64,000 nt of DNA, from contig JAQFVV010012395.1 of assembly GCA_028023455.1 (NCBI GenBank), forward strand, positions 5,644,001-5,708,000. Direction: 5' to 3'. Positions 1 through 11,270 of this stretch are shown here, one piece after another. Every line of letters starts with the position of its first letter. The stretch's first letter is position 1. Both the position numbers and the translations under genes were made by a program. The notes beneath the pieces are model-generated. The model had not been told where the DNA came from and did not search any database. It saw only the letters and a program-made list of their open reading frames with translations. Source of the DNA: Epiperipatus broadwayi (lineage: Eukaryota; Onychophora; Udeonychophora; Euonychophora; Peripatidae).

Positions 1-2060
1 AGCTTTCTTCTTGTAAGAATGTTAAAAGCAACTATATTATATAGTCTATATACAAAAATAATAAATAAAAATAAATATCTTTATAATCTAAAGTTCACTT
101 AAAGTCTTAAAGAATTCCATTTATTTTTATTCCGGTGAAATTTTTTAGAATGTTTACTTTTTAAAAAAATGATTGATAAACCGTCGGTACTTTAATTGTA
201 AAAACAGAGAGAAATGAGAATAATTCCTAGTAGAACAATAAATGATGAAATTTTATCTTTTGAATCAATCCATTAACGTGGTAAACTTTAAGAAAATAAT
301 ATTTTTTTTTTAATTTCTAAAGATGTGAACGAGATAATTAGTAATTTCCTCAAAAGTAAAATTGACTAGTTTTAGCCATTTCTTATTTAATGGTTTACAA
401 ATTATTTCAATTAATGTTAAAACTGGTATAAAGCAAATATTTAAATGCAGGTATTTAGGCAATATTTTTTTAAATATTTTATTCGTATATTTACAATAAA
501 CATTTTTTTCCAAATGTTTTGTTTATTTATTAGGATAGTTGAGAAGCATGCATATAACATTTTAAAACATATTCAAATAAAATATTATACATTAATAAAA
601 TTAAATGTACAAATCATAATGTTACAAGAAATATAACATTTTAAAACATATTCAAATAAAATATTATACATTAATAAAATTAAATGTACAAATCATAATG
701 TTACAAGAAATATATTACAGATATTAAGATAAATGGTTTTTATTTTATTTAATGTTTTCACAATAATTGAGATTTTATTTCAGATTTAAAATAACTTTAC
801 CTAAATATTTTAAAATGTATTCTTTTATATTCCAATATGTCAGAAAAACATAAACATTCATACATGCATCAATACATTTAATTATTACATTAAAAGTTTG
901 TCACTATTTAGCTTTACCATTATGTGTATACTAATATAAATATTGTTTTAACTGATTCTATTTTAACTAATTTATCCATATATACACAAAATTATGCATT
1001 TTATTAGTGTATTAATTTATTTTTTTATGTGTGTGTTTTAAAACTAAATCTAAATCAAAATTGCTACAAGAATTTCATGAGGCGACATCTTGGATTTTTA
1101 AAAAAATTTTAGTTTAATACAGTAAACTAAAAATATTATTTTTATAATAAGCCAATAAAAATTTTTGATGTTTATTATTATTATTATTATTTTACAAATG
1201 TCAAATAACCATCATAATATATATAAAAATGACATGGATATTAATAGTAAAACAGACTATTCTGTTTTCGTATCACATAATAACATGATTTGAAATACGA
1301 ATCGTATAAATCCATCATAAGGAGACATAAATAAGAATATAAGAGAAAGACAAACCATAAAAAATTATTCTTAACAAATTGTATTTCAAGTGATTATTTA
1401 TTATAATATGTTTACACTTCCTTATTTTGTAGAAATAATGAATCAAATCACAATAATTAATATTCATAACAGAATACAAACATTCAGAATTCTATATGGA
1501 TGATGTATAGTAAAGCAAACTATAAAAAATAGCAATTTTCTCAATAAACAATTTAATTCAAGAATTCCAATCAATAATTCAATCAATGCTGCTTCTTCTT
1601 ATATGGTTTTCAATAAAGTAGAAGTTTTCTGAAATGTAAATACTCCAATCTAATTACACTATTTATACTCAAGACAAAGAAATTTTTCAAACAGCCTAAG
1701 CTATTTATTCACTGTCTATGCTGGTGAAAAAATTATGACTAATGGTGTTTTCTTGTCTGAATGAAGACAAAAGTAAAAAAAAAAAAGTTGATCTATATCA
1801 ATAACAGTGTTAACCTGATCAAATTAATTAAGGTAATTCTTTGTTTTAATAAGTTTAACCAAGACTTTGTGGATAGTTTCAAAATGACTTGCTATTAATA
1901 CTGATAGACCATGTCCTTTGATGATAATTCTACTCATCAAGCTAATCAGAATAGCTGTAAGAATAATGAAAATATCAAAATAAGACATTCCATAAATGAA
2001 AGAATATAGCTATTTTACAATCCTTATGTATAACTCTTCTTTATGGTGTTTTTATACACA
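1..2060. other. AT-rich non-coding DNA, no gene seen
   Basis: Extremely AT-rich sequence with short simple repeats, such as an ATT run near 1172-1190. Open frames on both strands are short and look like chance products of base composition. The only clear structure is the 79-bp duplication listed separately. Confidence 0.6.
552..709. repeat. 79-bp tandem duplication (two copies)
   Basis: The segment 552-630 is repeated at once as 631-709 with no difference that I could see. Both copies begin ATATAACATTTT and end GTTACAAGAA. Identity over the full unit suggests a very recent slippage or duplication event, or an assembly artefact. Confidence 0.85.
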
Positions 2061-2167
2061 CATTAACACATCATAACAAAGCAAAACTCTCCATATAGTA
2101 ATGCCATCTTGTGCTAACAAGAGCAATCAATGGATGCCAGAAGGCTTGTGCATAAAATCCCTATCTA

Positions 2168-2246
2168 GTGCCTACTCATCCAATATCCCCAGACTAGTTT
2201 CTGGCTTGTGGCCTTCATCAGTGAGGAGCCTTGGATCTGAGAGCAC
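2168..2246 (-). ncRNA. Type I hammerhead ribozyme-like motif, family A copy 1
   Basis: Read on the minus strand: CTGATGA (2215-2221), then a stem II of GGC/GCC closing a CACAA loop, then GAAA, a tiny stem III (AC-TA-GT), and GTC as the putative cleavage triplet. Stem I pairs across the core: TCCTCA before the core with TGGGGA after the triplet, then an internal loop, then ATCCAA with TTGGAT, then CTC with GAG. The first stem II position is an A-A mismatch where active hammerheads usually have G-C, so activity may be weak. Not a tested ribozyme. Confidence 0.65.
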
Positions 2247-2628
2247 TGCACCTAGACCTTAGGATCTAATGCAACCCTCCAGCACCCACCTTTTAACTCT
2301 ATTTAACTACAAAACTATGAGAATAAAATTGAAAACACAATATTTTCAATCCAAGCTCAATAACTTATATAGTCATATGGGTCTGAACTCAATTCAGCAC
2401 CCATACATTTTGGTGTCTTTGGCTCTTTAACAACCATAGCCACCACTATCCTATTAGACAGGATTGGTGTTAGACCACTAAACATCACATGATCACTATC
2501 TCATACTAGCACATAATTGTTATTGAGCAATTCAAAACAAAGCAAAACTCTCCGTATAGTAGTGCCATCTTGTGCTAACAAGAGCAATCAATGGATGCCA
2601 GAAGGCTTGTGCATAAAATCCCTATCTA

Positions 2629-2707
2629 GTGCCTACTCAACCAATATCCCCAGACTAGTTTCTGGCTTGTGGCCTTCATCAGTGAGGAGCCTTGGATCTG
2701 AGAGCAC
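2629..2707 (-). ncRNA. Type I hammerhead ribozyme-like motif, family A copy 2
   Basis: Same architecture as the copy 461 bp to its left, with core CTGATGA on the minus strand at 2686-2692. The proximal stem I, stem II and GTC triplet are unchanged. The distal stem I strand reads TTGGTT instead of TTGGAT, which costs one pair. Its exact spacing from the previous motif shows one motif per tandem unit. Confidence 0.62.
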
Positions 2708-3072
2708 TGCACCTAGATCTTAGGATCTTAAGCAACCCTTCAGCACCCACCTTTTAACTCTATTTAACTACAAAACTATGAGAATGAAATTGAAAACATA
2801 ATTAATATTTTCAATCCAAGCTCAATAGCTTATATAGTCATATGGGTCTGAACTCAATTCAACACCCATACATTTTGGTGTCTTTGGCTCTTTAACAACC
2901 CTATTAGGCAGGATTGGTGTTAAACCACTAAACATCACATGATCACTATCTCATACTAGCACATAATTGTTATTAAACAATTCAAAACAAAGCAAAACTC
3001 TCCATATAGTAGTGTCATCTTGTTAAAAGGTGGGTGCTGGAGGGTTGCATTAGATCCTAAGATCTAGGTGCA

Positions 3073-3151
3073 GTGCTCTCAGATCCAAGACTCCTCACTG
3101 ATGAAGGCCACAAGCCAGAAACAAGTCTGGGGATATCGGGTGAGTAGGCAC
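3073..3151 (+). ncRNA. Type I hammerhead ribozyme-like motif, family A copy 3 (inverted unit)
   Basis: Plus-strand core CTGATGA at 3098-3104, stem II GGC-CACAA-GCC, GAAA, then C-AA-GTC. Here the two-base stem III loop is AA instead of TA, a change that keeps the stem. Proximal stem I TCCTCA/TGGGGA is intact. The distal stem is partly disturbed (TCGGGT in place of TTGGAT). It lies in the unit inverted relative to copies 1 and 2. Confidence 0.6.
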
Positions 3152-3321
3152 TAGATAGGGATTTTATGCACAAGCCTTCTGGCATCCATTGATTGCTCTT
3201 GTTAGCACAAGATGGCACTACTATATGGAGAGTTTTGCTTTGTTTTGAATTATTTAATAACAATTATGTGCTAGTATGAGATAGTGATCATGTGATGTTT
3301 AGTGGTTTAACATTAACACAT

Positions 3322-3891
3322 GTAAGGATTGACAATGAATATATAACTCTTGGGACAAAAAATCAAGTGCTGAATAAATAATGTAATTTCTCCCTCACAT
3401 AAATTTAATCAATATTACTAATGAAAAATGAATCCATTTTTATTTGTTGCCCAACATCTACTATTAGGGAAAATATCAAATCAGCTGAGATGTTATTGCA
3501 GCTTTATTCAAATTGTTTTATCATAATTGATATATAAGCAATTTGCTTGAAAGAATATTAAAATGAGAAGGAATTAATTTTTTGTAAATTTAAACAAAAA
3601 ATTCATATGAAGCTATATAAGAACTTGACTGATTTGATATTTGCCCAAATAGTTACTGTTCAAATCTATTAAAATCCTGGATAGCAGAAGAGTGGAATTT
3701 ACTTTTTGAACAGAATGTAAATGACTTTGATATTAGGAAGCACTGCATTAAAATAGCTAGTGCTTGGAAATTTATTACTCCAAGTATTAAATATTTATTT
3801 GTACTGTAAAATTTTATTGTTATATATATATTAATAATTATGAAACTCTTCCCTCGTCTTGGCTGATAATGTTGGCTTTCTAAATACAAAC
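3322..3891. other. Unassigned AT-rich spacer
   Basis: Lies between two TSD-flanked insertions. A minus-strand open frame at 3653-3889 has no recognisable motif and is treated as chance. Confidence 0.5.
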
Positions 3892-3904
3892 ATAATGTGT
3901 AAAA

Positions 3905-4341
3905 CTCTTATCCATTTCTTTTTTCTCCCTCTATATTTTGCTTCTTTTTATATTTCACTATAAACTCATCAACACTCTTTAAACATTTAAGCAAATAATT
4001 TTATTTATTATAACAGTTTCGACTGTACTAGCAGTCTTCGTCAGATCTTAACTTTCCTTCTTCCTTCACCTTTCCTCCATCTTTTTCACTATAAACTCAT
4101 CAACACTCCTTTAACACTTTAAGCAAATAATTTTATTTATTACAGTTTCGACTGTACTAGCGGTCTTCATCAGATCTTAACTTTCCTTCTACCTTCACCT
4201 TTCCTCCATCTTTTTTGAGGAAAGGTGAAGGTAAAAGGAAAGTTAAGATCTGATGAAGACTGCTAGTACAGTCGAAACTGTTATAATAAATAAAATTATT
4301 TGCTTAAAGTGTTAAAGGAGTGTTGATGAGTTTATAGTGAA
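3905..4341. mobile_element. Family B: 131-bp tandem plus inverted unit, TSD-flanked
   Basis: Two minus-orientation units start at equivalent CACTATAAACTC positions 3956 and 4087 (period 131), followed from about 4214 by the same unit inverted. The block is flanked by the 13-bp direct repeat ATAATGTGTAAAA at 3892-3904 and 4342-4354, so it is a single insertion. Each unit contains CTGATGA (CTGACGA in the first), one extra A, a perfect GACTG/CAGTC hairpin, then GAAAC. No convincing stem I or cleavage triplet follows, so the hammerhead resemblance covers only the core. The layout, two direct units then one inverted, repeats that of family A. Confidence 0.7.
4248..4280 (+). ncRNA. Hammerhead-like core, family B (incomplete)
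   Basis: CTGATGA, then A, then a GACTG-CTAGTA-CAGTC hairpin, then GAAAC. Equivalent minus-strand cores are at 4143-4175 and, with one core change, 4014-4045. An extra A sits between the core and stem II, and the flanks do not form a clear stem I, so it may be a decayed ribozyme or a different hairpin. Confidence 0.35.
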
Positions 4342-4354
4342 ATAATGTGTAAAA

Positions 4355-5260
4355 AATAATAATTAACAAAAGTAAATATACATATTATTTAATTTCAAAA
4401 ATTACAAAAAATATATAGGAAGCAGGAAAAAAAATAGTCATGTCAACACGAGTTTTAAGATTATTTGATATAATTTACATAAGAATTGTCTTTCCATATA
4501 AAAGCATAAATGAAAGATATACTTATTAGGTAATTAAAGTATGCAAATGAGCCTACTGCCAACTTCATTTGAGAGCTTTTTATTTAAAACTACCTTAAAT
4601 ATTTAAAATTTTATTAGAATATCTGGGTACCTATGCTTTAAATTCAAGACGCATTTCCTTGTTAGAAACTAACATGAATTCAATTCATAAATTTATTTAA
4701 AGAGGGGGGGGGGCATATTGAATAATTCAGCAGATAAATCCTCAGACAATAAAAGAACTAAAAAAAAGGTTCAATATTTAAATCTATTGATAAGAAATCT
4801 ATGCCTATTAAGTAATTAATTCAAACAGTAGAAATCTGGAATAATCAATAGCTTCAGACAGAAATATATATAAATAACAGAAATATATATATAACTGAAA
4901 CACACGGGTTTATTATATTTTTAAATAAGAAGAATTAGACAATAGAATTTCCAATAACAATCATTGGTAGCAGCAAAATATATTTAAAATTGAGTACAAT
5001 GATCCCCTCAACAATTCAGAAATCATTCACAAAATTCTATAATAAAAACATTCTAATTTTAACAACAATAGATACAAATGTATCTATTAAAATATTCCCT
5101 ACCAACTACAATACAAACTGACAAAAAAAATGTGTGGTATGATTTATAAAATCTTTGACCAACCAAATAATAATTATTTAATTTTAGAAATTCACAATAA
5201 TCTACAAATTATTTTTTAAAATGATTACTTTTTATAAAACCATTTGACAGTGGATTTAGA
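4355..5260. other. AT-rich non-coding DNA
   Basis: No gene or repeat family recognised. It contains a run of ten G at 4704-4713 and short AT-dinucleotide runs. Confidence 0.5.
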
Positions 5261-5267
5261 AAAAAGT

Positions 5268-5706
5268 ATTGGTCCTGATTTAGTTTGCATTCACAACCAT
5301 TTTGAAATCTAAAAACTACTGGCTGACATATCCAGCTGATAAATGACATAAATATCTAATAAAAGTACTTTAGATTCATATTTTAGAAATTATAAACTAG
5401 TAAAAATAATATGCTTTTTTTTATTAGAGATTTTTTATTTTTAAATTTACCTTCATGAAATATTTGAAAAATTTGCTGGAAGGGGGATGGATGGTTTGGC
5501 CAATACGTAATTTTCAAATACTAAAAGATCATACTATATGCCCATATGAAATAAAGCATATTATTTTTATTACCTTATAACTTCTAAAATATGAATTTAA
5601 AGTACTTCTATTCAATATTTATGTCATTTATCGGTTGGAGGTGTCAGTGATGATTTTGGCTGGTCTTTAGATTTCAAAATGGTTGTGAGTGCAAACTAAA
5701 TCGGTA
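5268..5706. repeat. Family F: imperfect long inverted repeat
   Basis: The left arm (about 5268-5412) contains TTTAGTTTGCATTCACAACC and reappears as reverse complement in the right arm (about 5548-5706), which contains GGTTGTGAGTGCAAACTAAA. The spacer is about 135 bp. Several substitutions and small gaps separate the arms, so the palindrome is not new. It has the size of a small palindromic transposon, but I could not fix its ends or a target duplication, and it lacks the hammerhead-like core. Confidence 0.6.
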
Positions 5707-6399
5707 CCCTATTATTTTAGCTGGTCATATTAAAAACTAACATACAGATTTTACTTCTCTTGATTTGGACTATCTAAAACATGGTAAAGTAATACAGTTC
5801 CAACAACTATGAAAAAAAAGCATCAATATTTGAACTAACCAATACAGCCAACTTTATTTTTGATCTGTATAAAAACATCTAACTTTTAAACATGTCAACT
5901 CTATATGCAATAGAGATTTCCCCACTTATTATCAACTTCAGATAAATACTCCCCCCCCCCATAGTGCTTTTTTATGCAAAACATGGTAATATTATTAAAA
6001 AACGCCCAGAAAAAAATTGCAAATTTTGTACTCTTAACAAACTAACAATATATCTCAGGTTAGACATAGAAACTATAAAGCTTATATTTAAATCTAAAAA
6101 CTAATAAGACAACATCTCCACAGATGCATAACTTCAAATTTTATTAAAATTTAAAAAAAGAAAATTGAAATAAAAAATCCTCAACCCACTGTCACAAATA
6201 ATTCTAACAAATACAATAAAAAATCACCTCAAATTACAAATATTTTACTGAATAAAAGATCTATACACTGGACACACGATTCTTAAAATATTATAGGCTC
6301 ATTATCAAAAGAGCAAAAACTAATTTCTGCAAAAGCTGACATCCAAAAAAAAAAAAACTTCATCAAATATCTTTGAAATTTCCAATGGAATCTTTGAAA

Positions 6400-6960
6400 A
6401 TGCACTTTCAGAAATAACACTTTCATAAGTTCTTGTTAATTACTTTTTTGCAGATAATCCACAATTCATTCATTCATTTTCTACATTTCACCTGACATAA
6501 CCTAATCCTCATCTCCTAAATAACATATTCACTATCAAGAAGTGGCTAAAGCAGTTGAAATCTCATATCTCAGAGAAATTAAAATTTACAACAATCGACA
6601 GTTGATCCAATGCCATCCTATATAATTTTAGATACTCCTATTTTACTGTTACAAACTCTCCTTTGGCTAGAATGGGAATATTTATAAATAATAACTCATG
6701 GATTTTTATCAATTCAAGACAACTTATTTAGATCAACACAGTTTTTAAGTTCTTCTATCCAACAATCTCGACCAACATCATTACTGCAATCAACTCATTC
6801 ACTGCATCAGCATTGCACTATCTATTAATCCTTACCTGACCATATTAATAGAAGAATCTAGCCCAAATTATTCTTTATAATTAAACTTGCATTATCACCT
6901 GTTTTACCTGGTTAAAATGCACTCACTTTATCACTCATCACATTTTCAAATCGAATCTAC
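6400..6960 (+). pseudogene. Possible LINE C-terminal relic
   Basis: One broken plus-strand frame reads like the region after the reverse transcriptase domain in R2-like non-LTR elements, with a piece resembling the conserved 'AIN-F----L-Y' stretch (here AINSFTASALHY). There are several stops and no complete domain. It may be a companion to the relic at 9640-11270. Base composition alone could mislead here, so the call is tentative. Confidence 0.3.
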
Positions 6961-7499
6961 TTTCATGTATATAAAAAATAAGTTTTCATTAAAACAATTG
7001 CTGAGGCAATTTTCTCAGAAGTTTATATAATACAATGGAGCTGCAAACTACATTGTATCTAACTATATGATTTCAATTATGTGCTATCCAAAATAAAATG
7101 TAAACAAACAAAAATTGTAAATAAAACAAAAAAAAAAACCATAAAAAATTGCAAATTTTGATATTCAGCAGTCATTTTTCCTTCTCTGAGCCAAGCTTAT
7201 ACAAATTACATATATTAATAAAATATCTTCAGTCTATGTTGAAAATGCATATATAGTATTTTAATCTTCCTTTATTACCTTTTCTGAATTTGATGTATAG
7301 TATTTTGCTTAATAAAATATTTTCTAAAAGTAAAAGTTTTACATTTCATAATAATCATTAAACATTAAAATAATTGGAGAGAATAATTTCTTGAAAAAGA
7401 GGTTAGTCTATTGTTCTATAAGAGAGAAAAAGTTATTGAGAGAAAAAAAATGCCCAGAGCATATTTTGCAATTTTTTTTTTAAAGATAAAAACATTTTA

Positions 7500-7565
7500 G
7501 GAGTCTAGCAGTTGTTCCAGTTAGCAGTTAGCTTCCAGCTGATGCTATGAAACATGAGAAAAAAA
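7500..7565 (+). repeat. SINE 3'-end remnant
   Basis: A short stretch ends GATGCTATGAAACATGAG followed by an A run, matching the tail of the better SINE copy at 36735-36840 (GATACTATGACACATG plus A run). The tRNA-like head is not recognisable. Confidence 0.4.
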
Positions 7566-8433
7566 AACACTTTAGGAGTTAGTTTTTTTCTTCTTATTCT
7601 TATTGCTTCAATAGATGCGTGAGCGAGCGAATACACTATATAAAATAAAATAATTAATTACATTAGTATTTAAATTTTTTGCTTATACTATAATTTAATA
7701 AATATAGAATACCCGTTATATAAATATGCTTTGAAAAGAAATACTATAGACTTGTACTTCAATAAATATTATGTATTTCTATTCTAATCATTGTTTATCA
7801 ATAAAAAGTGAGCTATTATAAGCCATTCCTTTAAACTTGAAGGGGGATTGGGACAAAATATAGCGTAATTCTATCTCTCTTTTTTTTTTTTTTTGTAATT
7901 CTATCTTTTTGCTTCAGGAAAATTGATATCGTTTCATTTGATCCAATATAGGCTTGGTTTTCTTTTATTAATATTTCCCCGTTATTAAGTTGTTCTCATC
8001 AGCATTTTAAAAGAGTTAGATGAAATTCACTTTAAAATAAAAATTTCCTTAGAAGTCACAATACTGTAGAAACTATCATTTGGTCTTAAAATAAAAATAC
8101 AATTAAAACGAGAAAAAAAAAAGCGCCAAATATTTAGCATTGAGATCTAAGCCAAATATGCCCACACCCTCAGAAATCATAAAAGATTCCATACTTTACA
8201 CAAATGAAAATATGCCTGAAATTTTCTACTATTTCAAGTCTAAATTACAAACATATCTTTACAACTTCCTACCTAAATGTTTGACAGTAATGTACAACAA
8301 TTAAAAGTCACTGAAGAAGACATTGCACTAAAACTTAACTCCTGTCTAAACTTCACCCATTCAGGTTTGCATGCTATTACCATTTTTGTCCTTAAACATC
8401 TTAAATATATGATTACCTTAATTCTTAATCTAA

Positions 8434-9598
8434 ACATCACATGATCAACATTTCTTATGCTTGCTCATAACTGTTATTAAAACAGGCAAAACTCTCCATA
8501 CAGTAGTACCACTCAGTGCAAGCCAGAGTAATCAATGGATGCCAGAAGGCTTATGCATAAAATCCCTGTCTAGTGCCTACTCATCCAATATCCAGACTAG
8601 TTTCTAGCTTGTGGCTTTCATCAGTGAGGACCCTTTGGAGCACTGCACCTAGATCTTAGGATCTAATGCAACCTTCCAGCAGCCATCTTTTATCTCTACT
8701 TAATCACAAAACTATGAGTCTAAAATTGAAAACACAATAATATTTTCAACCCAAGCTCATTAGCTTATATATGCATATAGGTCTGAACTCAGTTCAGTAC
8801 CCATACATTTTGGTGTCTTTGGTTCTTTAATAACCATAGCCACCACTATCTTATTAGGCAGGATTGGTATTAACCATTAAACATCACATAATTACCATTT
8901 CTTATGCTTGCTCATACCTGTTATTAAAACAGGCAAAACTCTCCATACAGTAATGCCACTCATTACAAGCCAGAGTAAGCAATGGATGCCAGGAGGCTTG
9001 TACCTAAAATCCCTATCTAGTGCCTACCCAAACTCCTCAATGACAAAAGCTACAAGCTATAAACTAATCTGGAGATATTGGATGAGTAGGCACGAAATAG
9101 GGATTTTATGCACAAGCCTTCTGGCATCCAGTGATTACTCTGGCTTGCACTGAGTGGCACTACTGTATGGAGAGTTTTGCCTGTTTTAATAAGTTGTTAG
9201 CAAGCATAAAAAGTGATCATGTGATGTTTAAATATCAATCCTGCTTAATAAGATAGTGGTGGCTATGGTTATTAAAGAACTAGACACCAAAATGTATGGG
9301 TATTGAATTGAGTTTAGTCCTATATGAATATATAATCTAATGAGCTTGGATTGAAAATATTGTTTTCAATTTAAGACTCATGGTTTTGTAGTTAAGTAGA
9401 AATAAAAGATGGCTACTGGAGAGTTGCATTAGATCTAGATGCAGTGCTCTCAGATCCAAAGCTTCTCACGCTAGAAACTAGTTTGGGGATATTGGATGAG
9501 TAGGCACTAGATAGGAATTTTATGCACAAGCCTTCTGGCATTCATTGATTACTCTGGTTTGCATTGAGTGGCACAACTATATGGAAAGGTTGCCTGTT
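8434..9598 (-). mobile_element. Family A multimer, second insertion, TSD-flanked
   Basis: A minus-orientation unit starts at 8434. A second begins near 8881 (equivalent GCAAAACTCTCC points at 8486 and 8933, period 447) and breaks at about 9028, where the sequence flips to plus orientation and runs through one and a half units to 9598. Flanking direct repeats TTAATTCTTAATCTAA at 8418-8433 and 9599-9614 mark the insertion (at least 14 bp are clearly duplicated). The layout and unit length match the insertion at 2072-3310, although the sequence belongs to a diverged subfamily (AACAGGCAAAAC in place of ACAAAGCAAAAC). Its three hammerhead motifs are damaged. Confidence 0.72.
8573..8643 (-). ncRNA. 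Degenerate family A hammerhead-like motif
   Basis: Minus strand CTGATGA, stem II AGC-CACAA-GCT, then GAAAC-TA-GTC are kept, but the strand after the triplet has lost GG, so proximal stem I is shortened. The plus-strand partner near 9028-9095 has a mutated core (AATGACA), and the one near 9450-9515 has lost the core and stem II. Confidence 0.4.
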
Positions 9599-9639
9599 TT
9601 AATTCTTAATCTAATGATCATCCCTTTTACAGAAATTAA

Positions 9640-11270
9640 ATTAATTGAACAATTATATCCTGTATTAATGAAAACACCTCTTTACTTAAAGATCTAGACT
9701 AATATCCATGAATCCCTCATTATTAAATCTCTCATCAAGGATAACATATAACCTACTATTCATTCTCAAATTTCCAAGTTTCAATTTTTAAAAAAGAATT
9801 CCTCTATTTATATGATGACCATCCTTTTTAGATCTCAAAAATGCATTAAAACTGCATTAAATGTCATTCAAGTGCACTTAACTTCAGTTTTTTACTCAGT
9901 TTCTATCCCCCAATTTATTAAAGTTCTACAACTACATAATATTCCCACTTCCTTTCTTTACATACTCACCAAAGATGTGCCAAATTGGAAAATGCACATT
10001 ATATTGAATGGAAAAATATCATCTACTTGTACACTATAACCCATTCATTCAAAATTCCTTTAAAGTTTTCATATTCATTAATTACATGAACTCATCACTT
10101 ACAAGAATGAAACATGGCCTGCAATCCCATATACAAACATTATAATAAAATTCATTACATACATGAATGATACCACCACTATTCTCTCATTCTAAAAATT
10201 CCTATCTGGATTTTTCATTATTTTAGACAATTATAAAAAAAATACCCATTTCCAATTCAATACTTATAAATCCTCAATTTGGAAGATTGTTTAAAAAACA
10301 GTATTTATAAAGACTCCTCAATAAAATTTCTAGGCTTTCTCATTCATCTATCATCGAATTCTCTCAGAATCAATATTCAAAATCAAATACTAACATCAAT
10401 CTAAAAGGTGATTAAATCTTTAGCAAAAGCATATCTATCCATACTTGTCAAAATCTCATTTATCATCATACTAATATTTCATAAATTAATTCTCTAACAT
10501 TGTCTATAATCATATATAATAATTCCTTTATTAAAAAAGATTATGTTTTGCATTTAATTATTTTGGAATAAGTAATCCATTGCAATTTTATTAAATAAAA
10601 TGCAGAGATATATCAAATTCAGTGGCATATTTTTGTAATACATCACCATTATTTATTTATAATTTTCTGTTAATTTCTTAATTACTTTTCAAAACTATTT
10701 TTAGTTATAATGAGAAAGAAGAAACATCTATAGACATTCCACCAACCCCACCAACCTAATATACTTATATCTAACTTAATTATCATTGTATACAAATTCA
10801 GATACTTCCTTTCTTATTAGTAAGCAAAATCAAATGCTAGGATGCTTATGAAATAGCATACTCCCTAAAAATGCTTCTCATTCTTAAAACTTCAATTCAA
10901 TAATCATCAGACTATCAAGCAATTCAAATAGTGGCTGTTAAAATCTAATAATTAGACTCCTCAATGCCCTTTTCATTAACTACATTTTGGCTTGAATGAG
11001 ATTTTCTAATAGTGATGCTACATATTCATTACACGGCAAAGATGAAGAAACCATGGATCATTTCCTTATTCATTGACCTGAATACAAACATATAGAATAA
11101 TCATAACCAATATAACTTGTGTATATTTATGCATATACACCATCTCTAAATGAAATTATTCAGTCTACAGAGAAGACTCTTTCCGAATATTAGAGCCACA
11201 ATATTCCTTATTTTCACACTGTGGTCCCTAAAGTATTTTTTTACATTCAACTCCAATACAAGAGAAATTA
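9640..11270 (+). pseudogene. LINE (R2-like non-LTR) reverse transcriptase relic
   Basis: The plus-strand frame around 9812-10039 reads like the RT fingers and palm of R2-type elements (SIPQFIKVLQLHNIPTSFLY, then a stretch resembling the substrate-binding part). Later pieces in other frames resemble the catalytic region (YMNDTTTI, where YADD or YMDD is expected) and a KFLGF motif near 10330. Near 11030-11090 the frame gives GKDEETMDHFLIH, then a stop where C is expected, then PEY, like the C-terminal zinc knuckle of these elements. Many stops and frameshifts make it long dead. The family assignment is from memory of motifs only. Confidence 0.45.

Larger units (their letters stand above)
2072..3310 (-). 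mobile_element. Family A hammerhead-bearing multimer, TSD-flanked (candidate retrozyme)
   Basis: Two head-to-tail units in minus orientation start at equivalent points near 2081 and 2542 (period 461). A third begins near 2992 and breaks off near 3023, where the sequence flips and an inverted unit of about 290 bp runs in plus orientation to about 3310. The whole block is flanked by the 11-bp direct repeat CATTAACACAT at 2061-2071 and 3311-3321, a convincing target-site duplication. Each unit contains a hammerhead-like motif. No protein of its own is evident; the similar 68-residue frames in the units are a by-product of repetition. Tandem units, one ribozyme per unit and a TSD match animal retrozymes, which are known to move as non-autonomous retroelements. 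The mobilising enzyme is inferred, not seen. Confidence 0.75.

Noticed and set aside
2517-3263. Similar 68-residue open frames at 2517-2723 and 3057-3263 (and a related one at 49351-49542)
   Set aside because: They are similar only because they lie in repeated family A units, overlap the hammerhead region, and are broken in the other copies. RNA structure, not protein, explains the conservation.
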